Below are positions 1 to 9,783 of a DNA stretch of 64,000 bases, piece by piece. Source of the DNA: Pseudomonadales bacterium. Its GTDB lineage: Bacteria; Pseudomonadota; Gammaproteobacteria; Pseudomonadales; Azotimanducaceae. The position numbers and the translations under genes are program-made. Location: NCBI GenBank assembly GCA_016763855.1, contig JAESSY010000036.1:56030-120029 (forward strand), written 5' to 3'. Numbering within the stretch: position 1 is the stretch's first letter; every line of letters starts with the position of its first letter. Under the pieces are notes generated by a model that saw only the letters and a list, made by a program, of their open reading frames with translations, had not been told where the DNA came from and made no database searches.

Positions 1-563
1 GTGGCATTGGCGTCCAATACAAAGACGAATCCACAATCGATGTTGAGGAATATGCAGGGGCCATTCAGCAGTCACTCGGACATCGAAAGCACACACTTAT
101 TTTTGAGCCAGGTCGATTTATTGTTGCCAATGCTGGGGTTTTGTTAAGCCAGGTCTTGCACCTAAAAAATAACGAAGGAAACAATTTTGTGATTCTCGAT
201 GCGGGCATGAATGATTTGATCAGACCGGCCCTTTATCAAAGCTGGCAAGCGGTGTCGGTAGTGAAAACCGCTGCGGCCGAATCAGCACGCTATAACTTAG
301 TTGGGCCTATCTGCGAAAGCGGTGATTTTCTAGCCCGCGATAGAGAGCTTACGGTTGCAGCGGGAGACTATATTGCCATTCATTCATCCGGCGCTTATGG
401 GTTTAGTATGAGCTCAAATTACAATAGTCGAAATCGAGCCGTTGAACTCATCGTTTCAGGTGATACTGTACACCAAGTGCGTAAACGAGAAACTATAGAT
501 GATCAACTTAATTTGGAATCGCTTTTCCCTAGCGCTTTTTCCTATTCAACGCACGATAAATAG
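1..563 (+). CDS. lysA: Diaminopimelate decarboxylase, C-terminal part
   Basis: Converts meso-diaminopimelate to L-lysine with PLP, the last step of lysine synthesis. The reading frame is open from base 3 to the stop at 563, so the gene begins before the window. The translated part holds the EPGR signature (bases about 106-117), where the family binds PLP phosphate and substrate, followed by the C-terminal beta-barrel half with the conserved ICESGD segment around bases 310-327 (the family's usual CES(G)D site). Only about 187 residues of a roughly 415-residue enzyme are present. dapF follows after 20 bases in the same direction, the usual lysA-dapF order of pseudomonads. Confidence 0.95.
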   Translation, partial: GIGVQYKDESTIDVEEYAGAIQQSLGHRKHTLIFEPGRFIVANAGVLLSQVLHLKNNEGNNFVILDAGMNDLIRPALYQSWQAVSVVKTAAAESARYNLVGPICESGDFLARDRELTVAAGDYIAIHSSGAYGFSMSSNYNSRNRAVELIVSGDTVHQVRKRETIDDQLNLESLFPSAFSYSTHDK

Positions 564-583
564 ACCGACAGAGAAATAACACC

Positions 584-1432
584 ATGTTACTTCGATTTAC
601 TAAAATGCACGGTCTTGGAAACGATTTCGTCCTATTGGATCTAATTAGCCAGGATATTGTCGTGCGAGATGAACAGATTCGCGCCCTGGCCGACAGACGT
701 TTGGGAATTGGATTTGATCAGCTACTCATCGTTGAACCCCCAGGTAATCCTGAAATCGATTTTCGATATCGCATCTTTAACAGCGATGGTATGGAAGCCG
801 AACAATGCGGTAACGGTGCCCGCTGTTTTTTACGCTTCGTTCGTGATCGAGGCCTAACAACTAAAACAAAAATAAAACTCGAAACCAATACCGGCATCAT
901 TGAATGTAAACTTGAGTCAGACGGTAGCATCAGTGTCAATATGGGTGCCCCAAAGTTCGAACCCAAAGCCATTCCCTTTCATGCAGACAAAGCCCAGATA
1001 TGTCATCAAATTGATGTTCCAATGGGCATCACAGGCGATATAGAAAAAGTTGAACTCACCACTGTCAACATAGGCAATCCCCATGCCGTCATATTTGTCG
1101 CAGATGTAGAAAAAGCACCTGTATTTAAATTAGGATCTGCAATAGAAAAACATAAGTGCTTCCCCGAGGGCGTAAATGTTGGCTTTGTTGAAGTGACCAA
1201 TGCTGGCAACATTAAATTACGCGTCTTCGAGCGTGGCGTTGGTGAAACCAAAGCCTGTGGTACAGGGGCCTGCGCTGCAGTTGCAGCGGGGCGACTCCGA
1301 GGCTTGCTGGACGACGACGTCACTGTACAGCTCCGAGGAGGAGAGCTGAAAGTGGCATGGAAAGGGGAGGAAGCACCCGTTATGATGAACGGACCCGCTT
1401 GCCGTGTATATGAAGGTCGCTTACATATTTAA
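584..1432 (+). CDS. dapF: Diaminopimelate epimerase
   Basis: Interconverts LL- and meso-diaminopimelate for lysine and peptidoglycan synthesis in the cytoplasm. The 282-residue length is normal. Both catalytic cysteines are visible in their motifs: C75 in ECGNGAR-like context (EQCGNGARC) and the second in ACGTGAC near residue 224. The N-terminus MLLRFTKMHGLGNDF is the standard family start, so the ATG at 584 is secure. It sits 20 bases after lysA and 75 bases before the DUF484 gene; together with xerC and the HAD gene this is a conserved gammaproteobacterial gene string. Confidence 0.98.
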   Translation: MLLRFTKMHGLGNDFVLLDLISQDIVVRDEQIRALADRRLGIGFDQLLIVEPPGNPEIDFRYRIFNSDGMEAEQCGNGARCFLRFVRDRGLTTKTKIKLETNTGIIECKLESDGSISVNMGAPKFEPKAIPFHADKAQICHQIDVPMGITGDIEKVELTTVNIGNPHAVIFVADVEKAPVFKLGSAIEKHKCFPEGVNVGFVEVTNAGNIKLRVFERGVGETKACGTGACAAVAAGRLRGLLDDDVTVQLRGGELKVAWKGEEAPVMMNGPACRVYEGRLHI

Positions 1433-1507
1433 AGGCACTAGATAAGCGTTAGAAACCAATGCAAGTCACCGACTCTATTTCGATATAAGTAAACTGAGCT
1501 AATAAAA

Positions 1508-2230
1508 ATGAAAGCAAAAGCAAAGACAGAAGCGATATCAATAGACGAGAGAGATGTCGCAAAGTATCTAGAGAAGAATCCAGAATTCTTCACTGACAGG
1601 CAAAAGCTTTTGATGAAGTTGAAACTACCCCACGAGAAAAGAGGTGCAGTTTCTCTGGTAGAAAAACAAGTGTCACTTTTGCGAGAAAGAAATCTTAACA
1701 ATAAGAAAAAGCTTGATTCCTTTGTGAATACCGCCAAAGCCAATGACGCCATTTTTCTAAATTGCCAAAAGCTCGTTCTGAACTTGCTTGCAACAGAAAA
1801 CAAGGCTGACTTTTTTGAAGCGTTGGAGAAAAGCTTCAAAAGAGACTTCAAGTCTAAAGCCTACAGTCTAATTATTTTTGATGACCCACCAAAACAAATT
1901 AACCATTTTACAACCATTGTGACAAAAGCTGCGGCAAAAGAATATGTCGGCGGATTGATGAACAACAAACAACCCACGCTTGGTGTACTCAGACCAAGCG
2001 AACAGGATTTCTTGTTTCGGCATCAGAGTTCAATGGTAAAATCAGCAGCAATCTTGCCACTTAGGTTTTCTAGTCTGGGCGCTAAACCACTAAAGAAAAA
2101 GAAACTGGCCCTATTGGCCATTGGTAGCGAGGATCCTCTTTATTTCCAGGCTGGTATGGGTACCGTATTTTTAACTTTCATCGCTGATGTATTATCTGCG
2201 ATGTTGCCAAAAAATCTCGGTCTTGATTAA
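1508..2230 (+). CDS. DUF484 family protein
   Basis: A 240-residue cytoplasmic protein recognised as DUF484 by its N-terminal segment (a helix with YLEKNPEFF, then LPHEKRGAVSLVEKQ near residues 43-60) and by its position between dapF and xerC. The family is predicted to have a GAF-like fold after an N-terminal coiled coil; residues 50-75 here are strongly charged and helical in character. No catalytic motif is apparent and the function is unknown. It is followed by xerC after only 8 bases, so the two are probably cotranscribed. Codon usage is lysine-rich and a little more A-rich than dapF. Confidence 0.88.
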   Translation: MKAKAKTEAISIDERDVAKYLEKNPEFFTDRQKLLMKLKLPHEKRGAVSLVEKQVSLLRERNLNNKKKLDSFVNTAKANDAIFLNCQKLVLNLLATENKADFFEALEKSFKRDFKSKAYSLIIFDDPPKQINHFTTIVTKAAAKEYVGGLMNNKQPTLGVLRPSEQDFLFRHQSSMVKSAAILPLRFSSLGAKPLKKKKLALLAIGSEDPLYFQAGMGTVFLTFIADVLSAMLPKNLGLD

Positions 2231-2238
2231 ATAAGGCC

Positions 2239-3174
2239 ATGGAAGATTCAGCGCTTTCAGTTCATCGAGACGCCTTTCTCGAACACCTCCATCAAGAGCG
2301 TGGACTTTCAATCAATACAATTACAGGATACCGGCGTGACTTAGCCAAGCTAATGGTATTTTTAGAAAAGGAATCCATAAATCATTGGCAAGATCTCGCT
2401 GGACACCAACTGCGACATCATATTGCACGCAATCATCAAGAAGGTATTTCTGGCAAAAGTATCCAGAGACAACTTTCTGCTATTCGCTCTTTTTATAATT
2501 ATTTGTTACGGGAAGGCATCGCAAAAACTAACCCCGCACTTGAACTTAGTGCACCCAAATCAACAAAAAGACTGCCCAAGACACTGGACACTGACCAAGT
2601 TTCTCAATTGCTTAATAGCCATGAAACCGGATGGCACGGCTTGCGTGATCACGCCATACTCGAATTATTTTATTCATCAGGTTTGCGCTTGAGTGAACTC
2701 GTTGGATGCAACACTAACAGCGTGGACTTTGAAGACAAAACCATCAGGGTATTAGGCAAAGGAAGTAAGGAACGCATCGTACCGGTCGGTACAATGGCAG
2801 TCGATGCCATTCTTTCCTGGCTTAAAATCAGAGAGATGCTTCCGACGAAAAAAAAACTCATTCACGACACCGATGCCCTTTTTCTTAGCGAAAGGGGTAA
2901 GCGCTTAAGCAATCGATCAGTACAAAGCAGACTTAATCGTTGGGCTATCAGTAAAGGATTACCAGGGAAATTACACCCTCACATGTTGAGACATTCTTTT
3001 GCCAGCCATATACTCGAGTCCAGCCAAGATCTTCGGGCTGTTCAAGAATTACTTGGGCATGCGGATATCTCAACAACGCAAATATACACTCATCTAGACT
3101 TTCAACATCTGACAAAGGTTTACGATAAAGCTCATCCTCGCGCACAAAGAAAAACACCTGCTGAAGATTTATGA
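2239..3174 (+). CDS. xerC: Tyrosine recombinase XerC
   Basis: Site-specific recombinase that works with XerD at dif to resolve chromosome dimers. The 311 residues comprise an N-terminal SAM-like core-binding domain (about 10-95) and a C-terminal catalytic domain. Catalytic residues are visible: Arg in SGLRLSEL, Lys in GKGSKERIVPVG, His-x-x-Arg in HMLRHSFASH, His in LLGHADISTTQIYTH and the nucleophilic Tyr in that last motif. The gene follows DUF484 by 8 bases and its TGA overlaps the ATG of the next gene (ATGA), indicating translational coupling. XerC rather than XerD is inferred from the dapF-DUF484 context. Confidence 0.96.
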   Translation: MEDSALSVHRDAFLEHLHQERGLSINTITGYRRDLAKLMVFLEKESINHWQDLAGHQLRHHIARNHQEGISGKSIQRQLSAIRSFYNYLLREGIAKTNPALELSAPKSTKRLPKTLDTDQVSQLLNSHETGWHGLRDHAILELFYSSGLRLSELVGCNTNSVDFEDKTIRVLGKGSKERIVPVGTMAVDAILSWLKIREMLPTKKKLIHDTDALFLSERGKRLSNRSVQSRLNRWAISKGLPGKLHPHMLRHSFASHILESSQDLRAVQELLGHADISTTQIYTHLDFQHLTKVYDKAHPRAQRKTPAEDL

Positions 3175-3866
3175 TCAAATTAATTGGTTTTGATTTAGAT
3201 GATACTTTGTGGGATCTACTACCTGTCATCATTAGGGCGGAAGACGTCTTAGAAATATGGTTGCGCGACAACGTTAGCGAACTTAATTTTTCTGTTAGGG
3301 AAATGAGACGATTCAGAAAACCCATGCTGCTGGAAACCCCGAATCTAATTCATCAAATAACTGAATTCCGTCGCAGATTAATTGAAAAGGCACTCATTCA
3401 GAGTGATATTAATCCTGTACAAGCCGATGTTATTTCTCGCGAAGCAATAGAAGTATTTCTTGTTGCACGAAACCAAATTGATCTATTTGAAGGTGTAGAG
3501 TCTACGCTTCTTAATTTATCCAAGGATTTCCAAGTGTGCGCACTAAGCAATGGCAATGCTGATATAAATCGCTTGGGACTCAAACACCTATTTGATTTTT
3601 CTTTTTCTGCTGAGGAAGTGGGTGGCGCCAAACCCTCACACCATCTATTTACAACCGCGCTATCAAAAACATCACTACAAGCACATGAAATGATTTATGT
3701 CGGAGATGACCCTCTGTTAGATGTCGATGCAGCCAAAGATTTAGGTGTACACGCTATCTGGATGGATAGAGGAAAAAAGAAGCCAGGCCGGCATCAAGCG
3801 GATCAAGTCATTACAAAGATTGCTCAGTTAGAAGAAGCCATAAAAGAGATTGCATCTCGGGTTTAA
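3171..3866 (+). CDS. HAD-family hydrolase (YigB-like)
   Basis: A 231-residue haloacid-dehalogenase-type phosphatase. Motif I is DLDDTLWD (residues 8-15, nucleophile Asp and general-acid Asp), motif II is the Ser in ALSNGNAD, and motif IV is YVGDDPLLDVDAA. The position directly after xerC matches the yigB/HAD gene of enterics and pseudomonads, whose E. coli member dephosphorylates FMN; the substrate here is therefore only inferred. Its start codon overlaps the xerC stop by 4 bases. The next gene converges from the minus strand after 19 bases with no clear terminator hairpin. Confidence 0.9.
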   Translation: MIKLIGFDLDDTLWDLLPVIIRAEDVLEIWLRDNVSELNFSVREMRRFRKPMLLETPNLIHQITEFRRRLIEKALIQSDINPVQADVISREAIEVFLVARNQIDLFEGVESTLLNLSKDFQVCALSNGNADINRLGLKHLFDFSFSAEEVGGAKPSHHLFTTALSKTSLQAHEMIYVGDDPLLDVDAAKDLGVHAIWMDRGKKKPGRHQADQVITKIAQLEEAIKEIASRV

Positions 3867-3885
3867 CGACTAAAGTTTACACTAT

Positions 3886-4284
3886 TTAGTGTTTACCTGG
3901 CGCAATTGCAACACCACTTCTCTCTTTAGCAAGATAGGCGTGAATAGCGATCATTTCAGGATCATCTGCGTCGAGTGGCATTCCTTCCAATGGATTACGA
4001 ATACACCAATTAATCATCTCCCACATCATTGAAACACGGCCAATTTGTTTTTGAAACTTTGGATAGGTTTCCATGTGAGTATTCGCGCTATTGGGGTGAC
4101 ACTGTGCACAGGTAACACCATTACTGCCTAACTCGGGGCTCGTCCATAATCTTCTGCCTTCAGCAGCAACATCATTGAACTGTTGGGTCCACCTGTCCAA
4201 ATCATCTTTATCAAATTCGTCAGCATGAACAAATCCGGCCAATATGAGAGTCAGGCTGACGGTAAGTGATTTTATTAATTTCAT
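3886..4284 (-). CDS. Small periplasmic cytochrome c (SoxA/TsdA-like)
   Basis: A secreted mono-heme cytochrome c of 132 residues. I chose the ATG at 4284 because it has a strong ribosome site (AAGGAGAAGGGA) and starts a clean signal peptide (Lys-rich start, hydrophobic core, cleavage near FVHA-DE); an upstream in-frame extension to 4368 overlaps the next gene and lacks these. The single heme site is CAQCH. The C-terminal stretch with INWCIRNP and a later PEMIAIHAYL resembles the SoxA/thiosulfate-dehydrogenase cytochrome fold, where a Cys can ligate heme; that reading is inference. It is last in a three-gene minus-strand operon with a phosphoesterase and a di-heme peroxidase. Confidence 0.82.
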   Translation of the reverse strand: MKLIKSLTVSLTLILAGFVHADEFDKDDLDRWTQQFNDVAAEGRRLWTSPELGSNGVTCAQCHPNSANTHMETYPKFQKQIGRVSMMWEMINWCIRNPLEGMPLDADDPEMIAIHAYLAKERSGVAIAPGKH

Positions 4285-4294
4285 TCCCTTCTCC

Positions 4295-5356
4295 TTAGTA
4301 ATGTTTTTGGGCTTCAGTACGAGCATGGGGCGAATGCTGAACATCTTCTGGATGGCCTTTCTTCTCATTGAATTTTACTCGCCTGTTTGAATTTCCATAA
4401 AGGTTAAAGTTCACATCTACGCGACCTGAGTGCACATCAACTAACTGCCAACCCGTTGCATCTCTTTCATTAAAAGGATCTGCTCGATTCATTTCGACAG
4501 TCATAACCGGCATATGTGATTCCGCTTGAGCATAAGAACTTGGATAAGGCCATGGCCATGCTGTTGCCATCACTGAATTAAATGCGATGTTACCAATCTG
4601 GTTGTACTGTATTTGATGAACATGTCCATACATGACATTGACCTTATTAAAGGGTGCAAGTATGGCCTGTACTTCCTCAGCGTCTTCAGTCCAAAAGTTC
4701 CATCCTTTGTATATCTTCTGTATAGGTGAATGTGAAAAAACAACCACGGGGGTATCATGACTTACATTAGCTAGATCTTTGGCAAGCCATTTACGCTGGC
4801 GCTCCCCCACCATAAAGGGTGAACCGTTTGGGTTATCGAGACCCGCCATTTCATTCATCCTGCGCTCACCGCTCTCCCACCTATCATAGGTCCACTCGTC
4901 GTAGGTCAAAATACTATTCAAGACAACAAAGTGCACACCCTTTACATCAAAGCTGTAGTACTTATCCCCGAACAAATCGCTCCAATAGTCACCGAGGTCA
5001 AGATAGTAATCGTGCTCCCCCATCACCATGTAAGGCTTGCTATTAAGAGCCGACAAGAGTTCTGCACCGTGATCCAACTCCGGTTTGCTGCCCAATTGGG
5101 CTAGATCACCACCAAAGATTACAAAGTCAGGTTTTGGATCTAAGAGATTCGCTTCTGCAACGGCCTTCTTTAATCCTTGGTCCCAGTTTCTTACAAACTT
5201 ATTCCCCTTAATCTGCTGAATATGGGAATCAGAAATATAAGCAAAGGTTACATCCTGATCACTACTACCGAAGGCCAGTTTTACAACACTGACAGGAAGC
5301 ACACCTGCAATTAAACCGCTGGTTGCGGCCTTGATAAAATTTCGTCTATTTGTCAT
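4295..5356 (-). CDS. Tat-exported metallophosphoesterase
   Basis: A 353-residue calcineurin-like phosphoesterase. The N-terminus carries a twin-arginine signal (NRRNFIKAA, then a hydrophobic stretch to about residue 30), so the folded enzyme is predicted to be exported. Metal-binding motifs appear in order: DSH (about 43), GGDLAQ (about 82), GEHD (about 113), SHSP (about 208) and GHVH (about 245). The third motif is normally GNHD/E; here Asn is replaced by Glu, which may alter metal binding. The substrate is unknown. The gene is separated by 2 bases from the upstream di-heme peroxidase and by 10 from the downstream cytochrome, so the three are almost certainly one transcript. Confidence 0.88.
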   Translation of the reverse strand: MTNRRNFIKAATSGLIAGVLPVSVVKLAFGSSDQDVTFAYISDSHIQQIKGNKFVRNWDQGLKKAVAEANLLDPKPDFVIFGGDLAQLGSKPELDHGAELLSALNSKPYMVMGEHDYYLDLGDYWSDLFGDKYYSFDVKGVHFVVLNSILTYDEWTYDRWESGERRMNEMAGLDNPNGSPFMVGERQRKWLAKDLANVSHDTPVVVFSHSPIQKIYKGWNFWTEDAEEVQAILAPFNKVNVMYGHVHQIQYNQIGNIAFNSVMATAWPWPYPSSYAQAESHMPVMTVEMNRADPFNERDATGWQLVDVHSGRVDVNFNLYGNSNRRVKFNEKKGHPEDVQHSPHARTEAQKHY

Positions 5357-5358
5357 GG

Positions 5359-6480
5359 CTATTTACCCCCTTCATTACTGGCAACAACTACACTCGGGCT
5401 AGTGAGCGCTTCTAGAAAGGCGACCAAATCATCAATTTGTTGCTCATTCAGATTGAGTGGTCGCATACCCCCGCTTATAAATGCATTAATCGGATCCACT
5501 TCATTCAACACACCGCCATTGTTGTAGTGTACGATTACATCTCGCAAAGTCTTTATGCTACCGTCATGCATATAGGGCGCTGTTACTGCAATATTTCTTA
5601 AGGTAGGTGTTTTAAATCCACCCATTGAACTGAGCTCTTCATCAATCGCGAACCGACCTAGATGAGACACATTAGGATCTGTGAGAACGGCTATGTCAAC
5701 ATCAATGCCTTGACTTTTAGCTCTCATGAATGCACTTGCAAGGGCCGGCACATCCTCTTCAATATCATTAATACCTACACCAATATTGTGAAATTTGTGA
5801 TCAGTGAATATCGCATGATCTTGTTCAATCGTATGACACGACACACAGCGACCGTCAGCTATGAAGATGTCGAAACCCCGCCTCGCGGATACACTCAAGG
5901 CGTTCTCGTCACCGGCAAAATAGAACTGATCAAATGGTGAGTCACCTGAAATTTGGGTTCGCTCAAAGGAAGCAATTGCTTTGGTAACATGGTCAATGTT
6001 GATGTCAACTGGCTTAACACCGAAGACCTTTTTAAATTCACGCTTGTATTGTCTGTCATCATTTATGACATTGAGTATTGCATCATGACTGCTTAACCCC
6101 ATTTCTATAGGATTAAGGAAGGGATGCCTCGCTTGATCTTCAAGGCTCGGTGAGCGCCCATCCCAAAACTGAGTCTTGTTGAAGGCAGCATTTATAACGG
6201 TTGGTGCATTTCGCGTTCCCGTCAGTTTATTTATGCCTTCAGAGGTAACCAAAGGAGAATCTGTCATGGCTGCATCAGCCGCATGGCAAGTTGCACAAGC
6301 AACTTCACCCGTTGTACTAAATCGCTTGTCGTTAAACAAACGATCTCCTAGTTTAATTTTTTCAGGCGTTTGGGGGTTATCAGGAGGTACTGGGAGTGGC
6401 GGAAGCCCTAGGGGTTGGGCGCTCAGAATGCCTATAGGCATACAGAGTATACTGACAAAAATCCACGATAATGCTCTCAT
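5359..6480 (-). CDS. Di-heme cytochrome c peroxidase / MauG family
   Basis: A 373-residue periplasmic di-heme enzyme with an N-terminal signal peptide (cleavage near LSA-QP). Heme sites are CATCH near residue 62 and CVSCH near residue 212, and the conserved TPTLRNIAVTAPYMHDGS segment lies near residues 290-310. These define the bacterial cytochrome c peroxidase/MauG family, which reduces hydrogen peroxide or oxidises a partner protein. Exact substrate cannot be told. It is the first gene of the module; a good ribosome site (AGGACAGGTTA) precedes the ATG. The small cytochrome two genes downstream is a plausible electron donor (inference). Confidence 0.9.
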   Translation of the reverse strand: MRALSWIFVSILCMPIGILSAQPLGLPPLPVPPDNPQTPEKIKLGDRLFNDKRFSTTGEVACATCHAADAAMTDSPLVTSEGINKLTGTRNAPTVINAAFNKTQFWDGRSPSLEDQARHPFLNPIEMGLSSHDAILNVINDDRQYKREFKKVFGVKPVDINIDHVTKAIASFERTQISGDSPFDQFYFAGDENALSVSARRGFDIFIADGRCVSCHTIEQDHAIFTDHKFHNIGVGINDIEEDVPALASAFMRAKSQGIDVDIAVLTDPNVSHLGRFAIDEELSSMGGFKTPTLRNIAVTAPYMHDGSIKTLRDVIVHYNNGGVLNEVDPINAFISGGMRPLNLNEQQIDDLVAFLEALTSPSVVVASNEGGK

Positions 6481-6605
6481 TAACCTGTCCTTTCTGTGGC
6501 TGGTTTCAAAAAACAGTATAAGGCGGCATCAGAGTATTGCTAACAGAAAGAATCGATCGTTGTAATTGAATTCTTCTATGGTGCTTTTTTGAAATGGTCG
6601 CCGAG

Positions 6606-7964
6606 CTAGGATTCAATTAGAGACTTAATCCCGTCAACATCCGTAGCCATTACCTGCTTTCTCGTCGGTAAACCCTTCAGGGCTTCCAGAGTCGGGTGTG
6701 TGGCTTCGATATCAGCTAGCGCTAAGACATCATCAAACTTAGCCGGATGAGCTGTTGATAGACTCAACATCGGGATGCCCGGCTCTTTTTTCCGATTGGC
6801 AATGCAAAGTCCAACGGCAGTATGGGGATCAACGACATAATCAAGATCCTTCTTAATTCGTCGGATCGTCTCAATCGTCTCTTTATTCGACACAGAAGCG
6901 GCAACAATGGAATCATCAAATTGTTTTGTGTTGAGCTCAATTTCCGCTTTACCGGTTTGCAGGAATTGATCAATAAATTCACTTAATTTTTCGGAATCTT
7001 TGTCATACTTATAGTAGAGATAACGCTCAAAATTACTGGCCACTTGTATATCCATCGCTGGGCTGTGTGTGAAATTCACATCACCTCTTTGATAAACGCC
7101 GGTATTGAAAAACTGCGTCAGTATATCGTTTTCATTTGTCGCAATAATGAGCCGACGGATGGGTAACCCCATTTTTTTTGCTATATAAGCAGAAAATACA
7201 TTTCCAAAATTTCCCGTGGGCACGCATACATCAAATTTGTCGGGGCTGCCCATTTGATAGTAAGCAGAAAAGTAATAAACAATTTGTGCCAACACTCTTG
7301 TCCAATTAACTGAATTGACTGCGGCGAGATTATATTTTTCCTTAAATTCCAAATCTGAAAACACTGCTTTCATCAGTTGTTGGCAATCATCAAAGCTACC
7401 TTCAATGGCAATGTTATGGACATTGTCATCTAATATGGAAGTCATCTGTAGTTCTTGAGCGGGACTAGTTTTCCCTTCGGGGAACATAATGTAGATATTG
7501 ATATTGTCTTTACCACGAATGCCCGCAATAGCTGCGCTGCCGGTATCACCACTGGTGGCGCCCAATATGTTGACGGTTGTGCCGCGCTCCTTAAGAATGT
7601 GCTCAAGAACATTACCTAAGAATTGCAAGGCAACATCTTTGAATGCCAGAGTGGGGCCATGAAATAGTTCAAGTAGATGTATATCTTCAAGTCGTCTAAG
7701 GGGTGTCACTGCTTTATGATCAAAAGTGGCGTAGCTGCGGGTGATTATTTCTTTTAGTGCTTCAGAGTCTATGTCATCGATATACAAAGACATGATTTCA
7801 AAAGCCAAGGATTGATAGGACAAAGATTCCCAATCAGCGAGTTTGCCCCCTACAAAAGGAATAGTTTCTGGCAATAGCAATCCGCCATCTGAGGCTAAAC
7901 CCATAATGACGGCATCCTTAAAAGAAATGCCTTTCACACTGCCGCGTGTGCTTTCATATTTCAT
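6606..7964 (-). CDS. thrC: Threonine synthase
   Basis: PLP enzyme that converts O-phosphohomoserine to threonine. The 452-residue length and N-terminus (MKYESTRG, then LASDGGLLLPE) fit the longer proteobacterial/yeast-like class of threonine synthase. The PLP lysine lies in FHGPTLAFKDVALQF near residue 113, and the phosphate-binding loop GATSGDTGSAA is near 148. No hom gene is adjacent inside the window. The gene stands alone: 125 bases separate it from the peroxidase operon and 113 from the SutA-like gene, both on the same strand. Confidence 0.97.
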   Translation of the reverse strand: MKYESTRGSVKGISFKDAVIMGLASDGGLLLPETIPFVGGKLADWESLSYQSLAFEIMSLYIDDIDSEALKEIITRSYATFDHKAVTPLRRLEDIHLLELFHGPTLAFKDVALQFLGNVLEHILKERGTTVNILGATSGDTGSAAIAGIRGKDNINIYIMFPEGKTSPAQELQMTSILDDNVHNIAIEGSFDDCQQLMKAVFSDLEFKEKYNLAAVNSVNWTRVLAQIVYYFSAYYQMGSPDKFDVCVPTGNFGNVFSAYIAKKMGLPIRRLIIATNENDILTQFFNTGVYQRGDVNFTHSPAMDIQVASNFERYLYYKYDKDSEKLSEFIDQFLQTGKAEIELNTKQFDDSIVAASVSNKETIETIRRIKKDLDYVVDPHTAVGLCIANRKKEPGIPMLSLSTAHPAKFDDVLALADIEATHPTLEALKGLPTRKQVMATDVDGIKSLIES

Positions 7965-8077
7965 GAAAATTCATTTTGAATAATTGAAAGTCACAATTAT
8001 AGAATGCGCAAGACCAAGATAAAATTCCGATTGTTAATCAATGCTATAACTCAAACGACAGCTTTTATAACAAGTCG

Positions 8078-8293
8078 TTAAATCGATCCGCCACCATATT
8101 TAGATGTTGGTTTTATCGGGGGATCAGTAGATATATTCATGTCTACTTCCTGAATTCTACCGCCTTTCGATAGAAAAGCCGCCATATCTATTTCGAGCTG
8201 GCTTTGCATATTCTTTTTGGAGTTCATGGTGCGAACAGAGTCGCCTTCATTTATATCAATAGCATTTTTTTCGATAGCAGTAGAACTGGCCAT
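8078..8293 (-). CDS. SutA-like small RNA-polymerase-associated protein
   Basis: A 71-residue, acidic and then basic, low-complexity protein. I prefer the ATG at 8293 because TTTGGAGG lies 8 bases upstream; a longer frame would start at 8329. The conserved-looking part is the C-terminal half: a helix ending AAFLSKGGRIQEVD, then DPPIKP and the terminal SKYGGGSI. This pattern resembles the C-terminal part of SutA, a Pseudomonas protein that binds RNA polymerase and acts in slow growth; I also recall SutA lying near glnK there, and glnK is the neighbour here. Both points are from memory, so the call is tentative. Confidence 0.6.
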   Translation of the reverse strand: MASSTAIEKNAIDINEGDSVRTMNSKKNMQSQLEIDMAAFLSKGGRIQEVDMNISTDPPIKPTSKYGGGSI

Positions 8294-8364
8294 TACGGTG
8301 CCTCCAAATTTTCCCTGACGAACAGACACTTTTTTACGAGTGCAGTCTAGTTAGTCCCTGACCG

Positions 8365-8381
8365 GAAAGCTGGTGGCTTTC
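8365..8381. other. Hairpin in glnK-sutA intergenic region
   Basis: GAAAGC and GCTTTC form a perfect 6-bp stem with a 5-base loop, in the 246-base gap between glnK and the SutA-like gene. It has no T-run on either strand, so it is not a simple terminator. It may be part of the leader of the SutA-like transcript. The rest of this gap shows nothing else I can name. Confidence 0.35.
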
Positions 8382-8539
8382 ACCGCGTAAGAGTATTTCC
8401 AATACCCCACTGGTAATAATTCTAAACACTTGCGAAGGAAATAACCTCGCATCATTATATTACCAAGGAGAAACTAGTTATAGCTCAAAGGATTCAAAGG
8501 TCAAATTGGGTCGGGTAAGAGTAGGCCGATGAAGGCGAT

Positions 8540-9654
<1,115 letters not shown>

Positions 9655-9689
9655 AATAAACTCCAATTAGTAAACGATGACCTAGTGAT

Positions 9690-9706
9690 TGCATCTACCG
9701 TGCCAA
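9690..9706 (-). promoter_or_regulatory. Sigma-54 (-24/-12) promoter of torF-glnK
   Basis: On the minus strand the sequence reads TTGGCACGGTAGATGCA. The -24 box TTGGCACG is a full match to the RpoN consensus, the -12 box is ATGCA against TTGCA, and the invariant GG and GC are exactly 10 bases apart. Transcription would begin near 9680, about 27 bases before the torF ATG. Confidence 0.75.
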
Positions 9707-9768
9707 TTCGTATACCGCTTATTTTTAGCAGTCTGGAGCCCAAACTCCTAAATACCAAACAGAATCAG

Positions 9769-9783
9769 GCACCGTTATGGTGC
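9769..9783. promoter_or_regulatory. NtrC-type enhancer palindrome
   Basis: GCACC-N5-GGTGC, a perfect match to the core NtrC (GlnG) binding palindrome, lies about 70 bases upstream of the sigma-54 promoter of torF-glnK. A half-conserved second copy (GGTGC half at 9809-9813) sits about 30 bases further upstream, roughly three helical turns away, the usual arrangement of paired NtrC sites. Confidence 0.65.
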
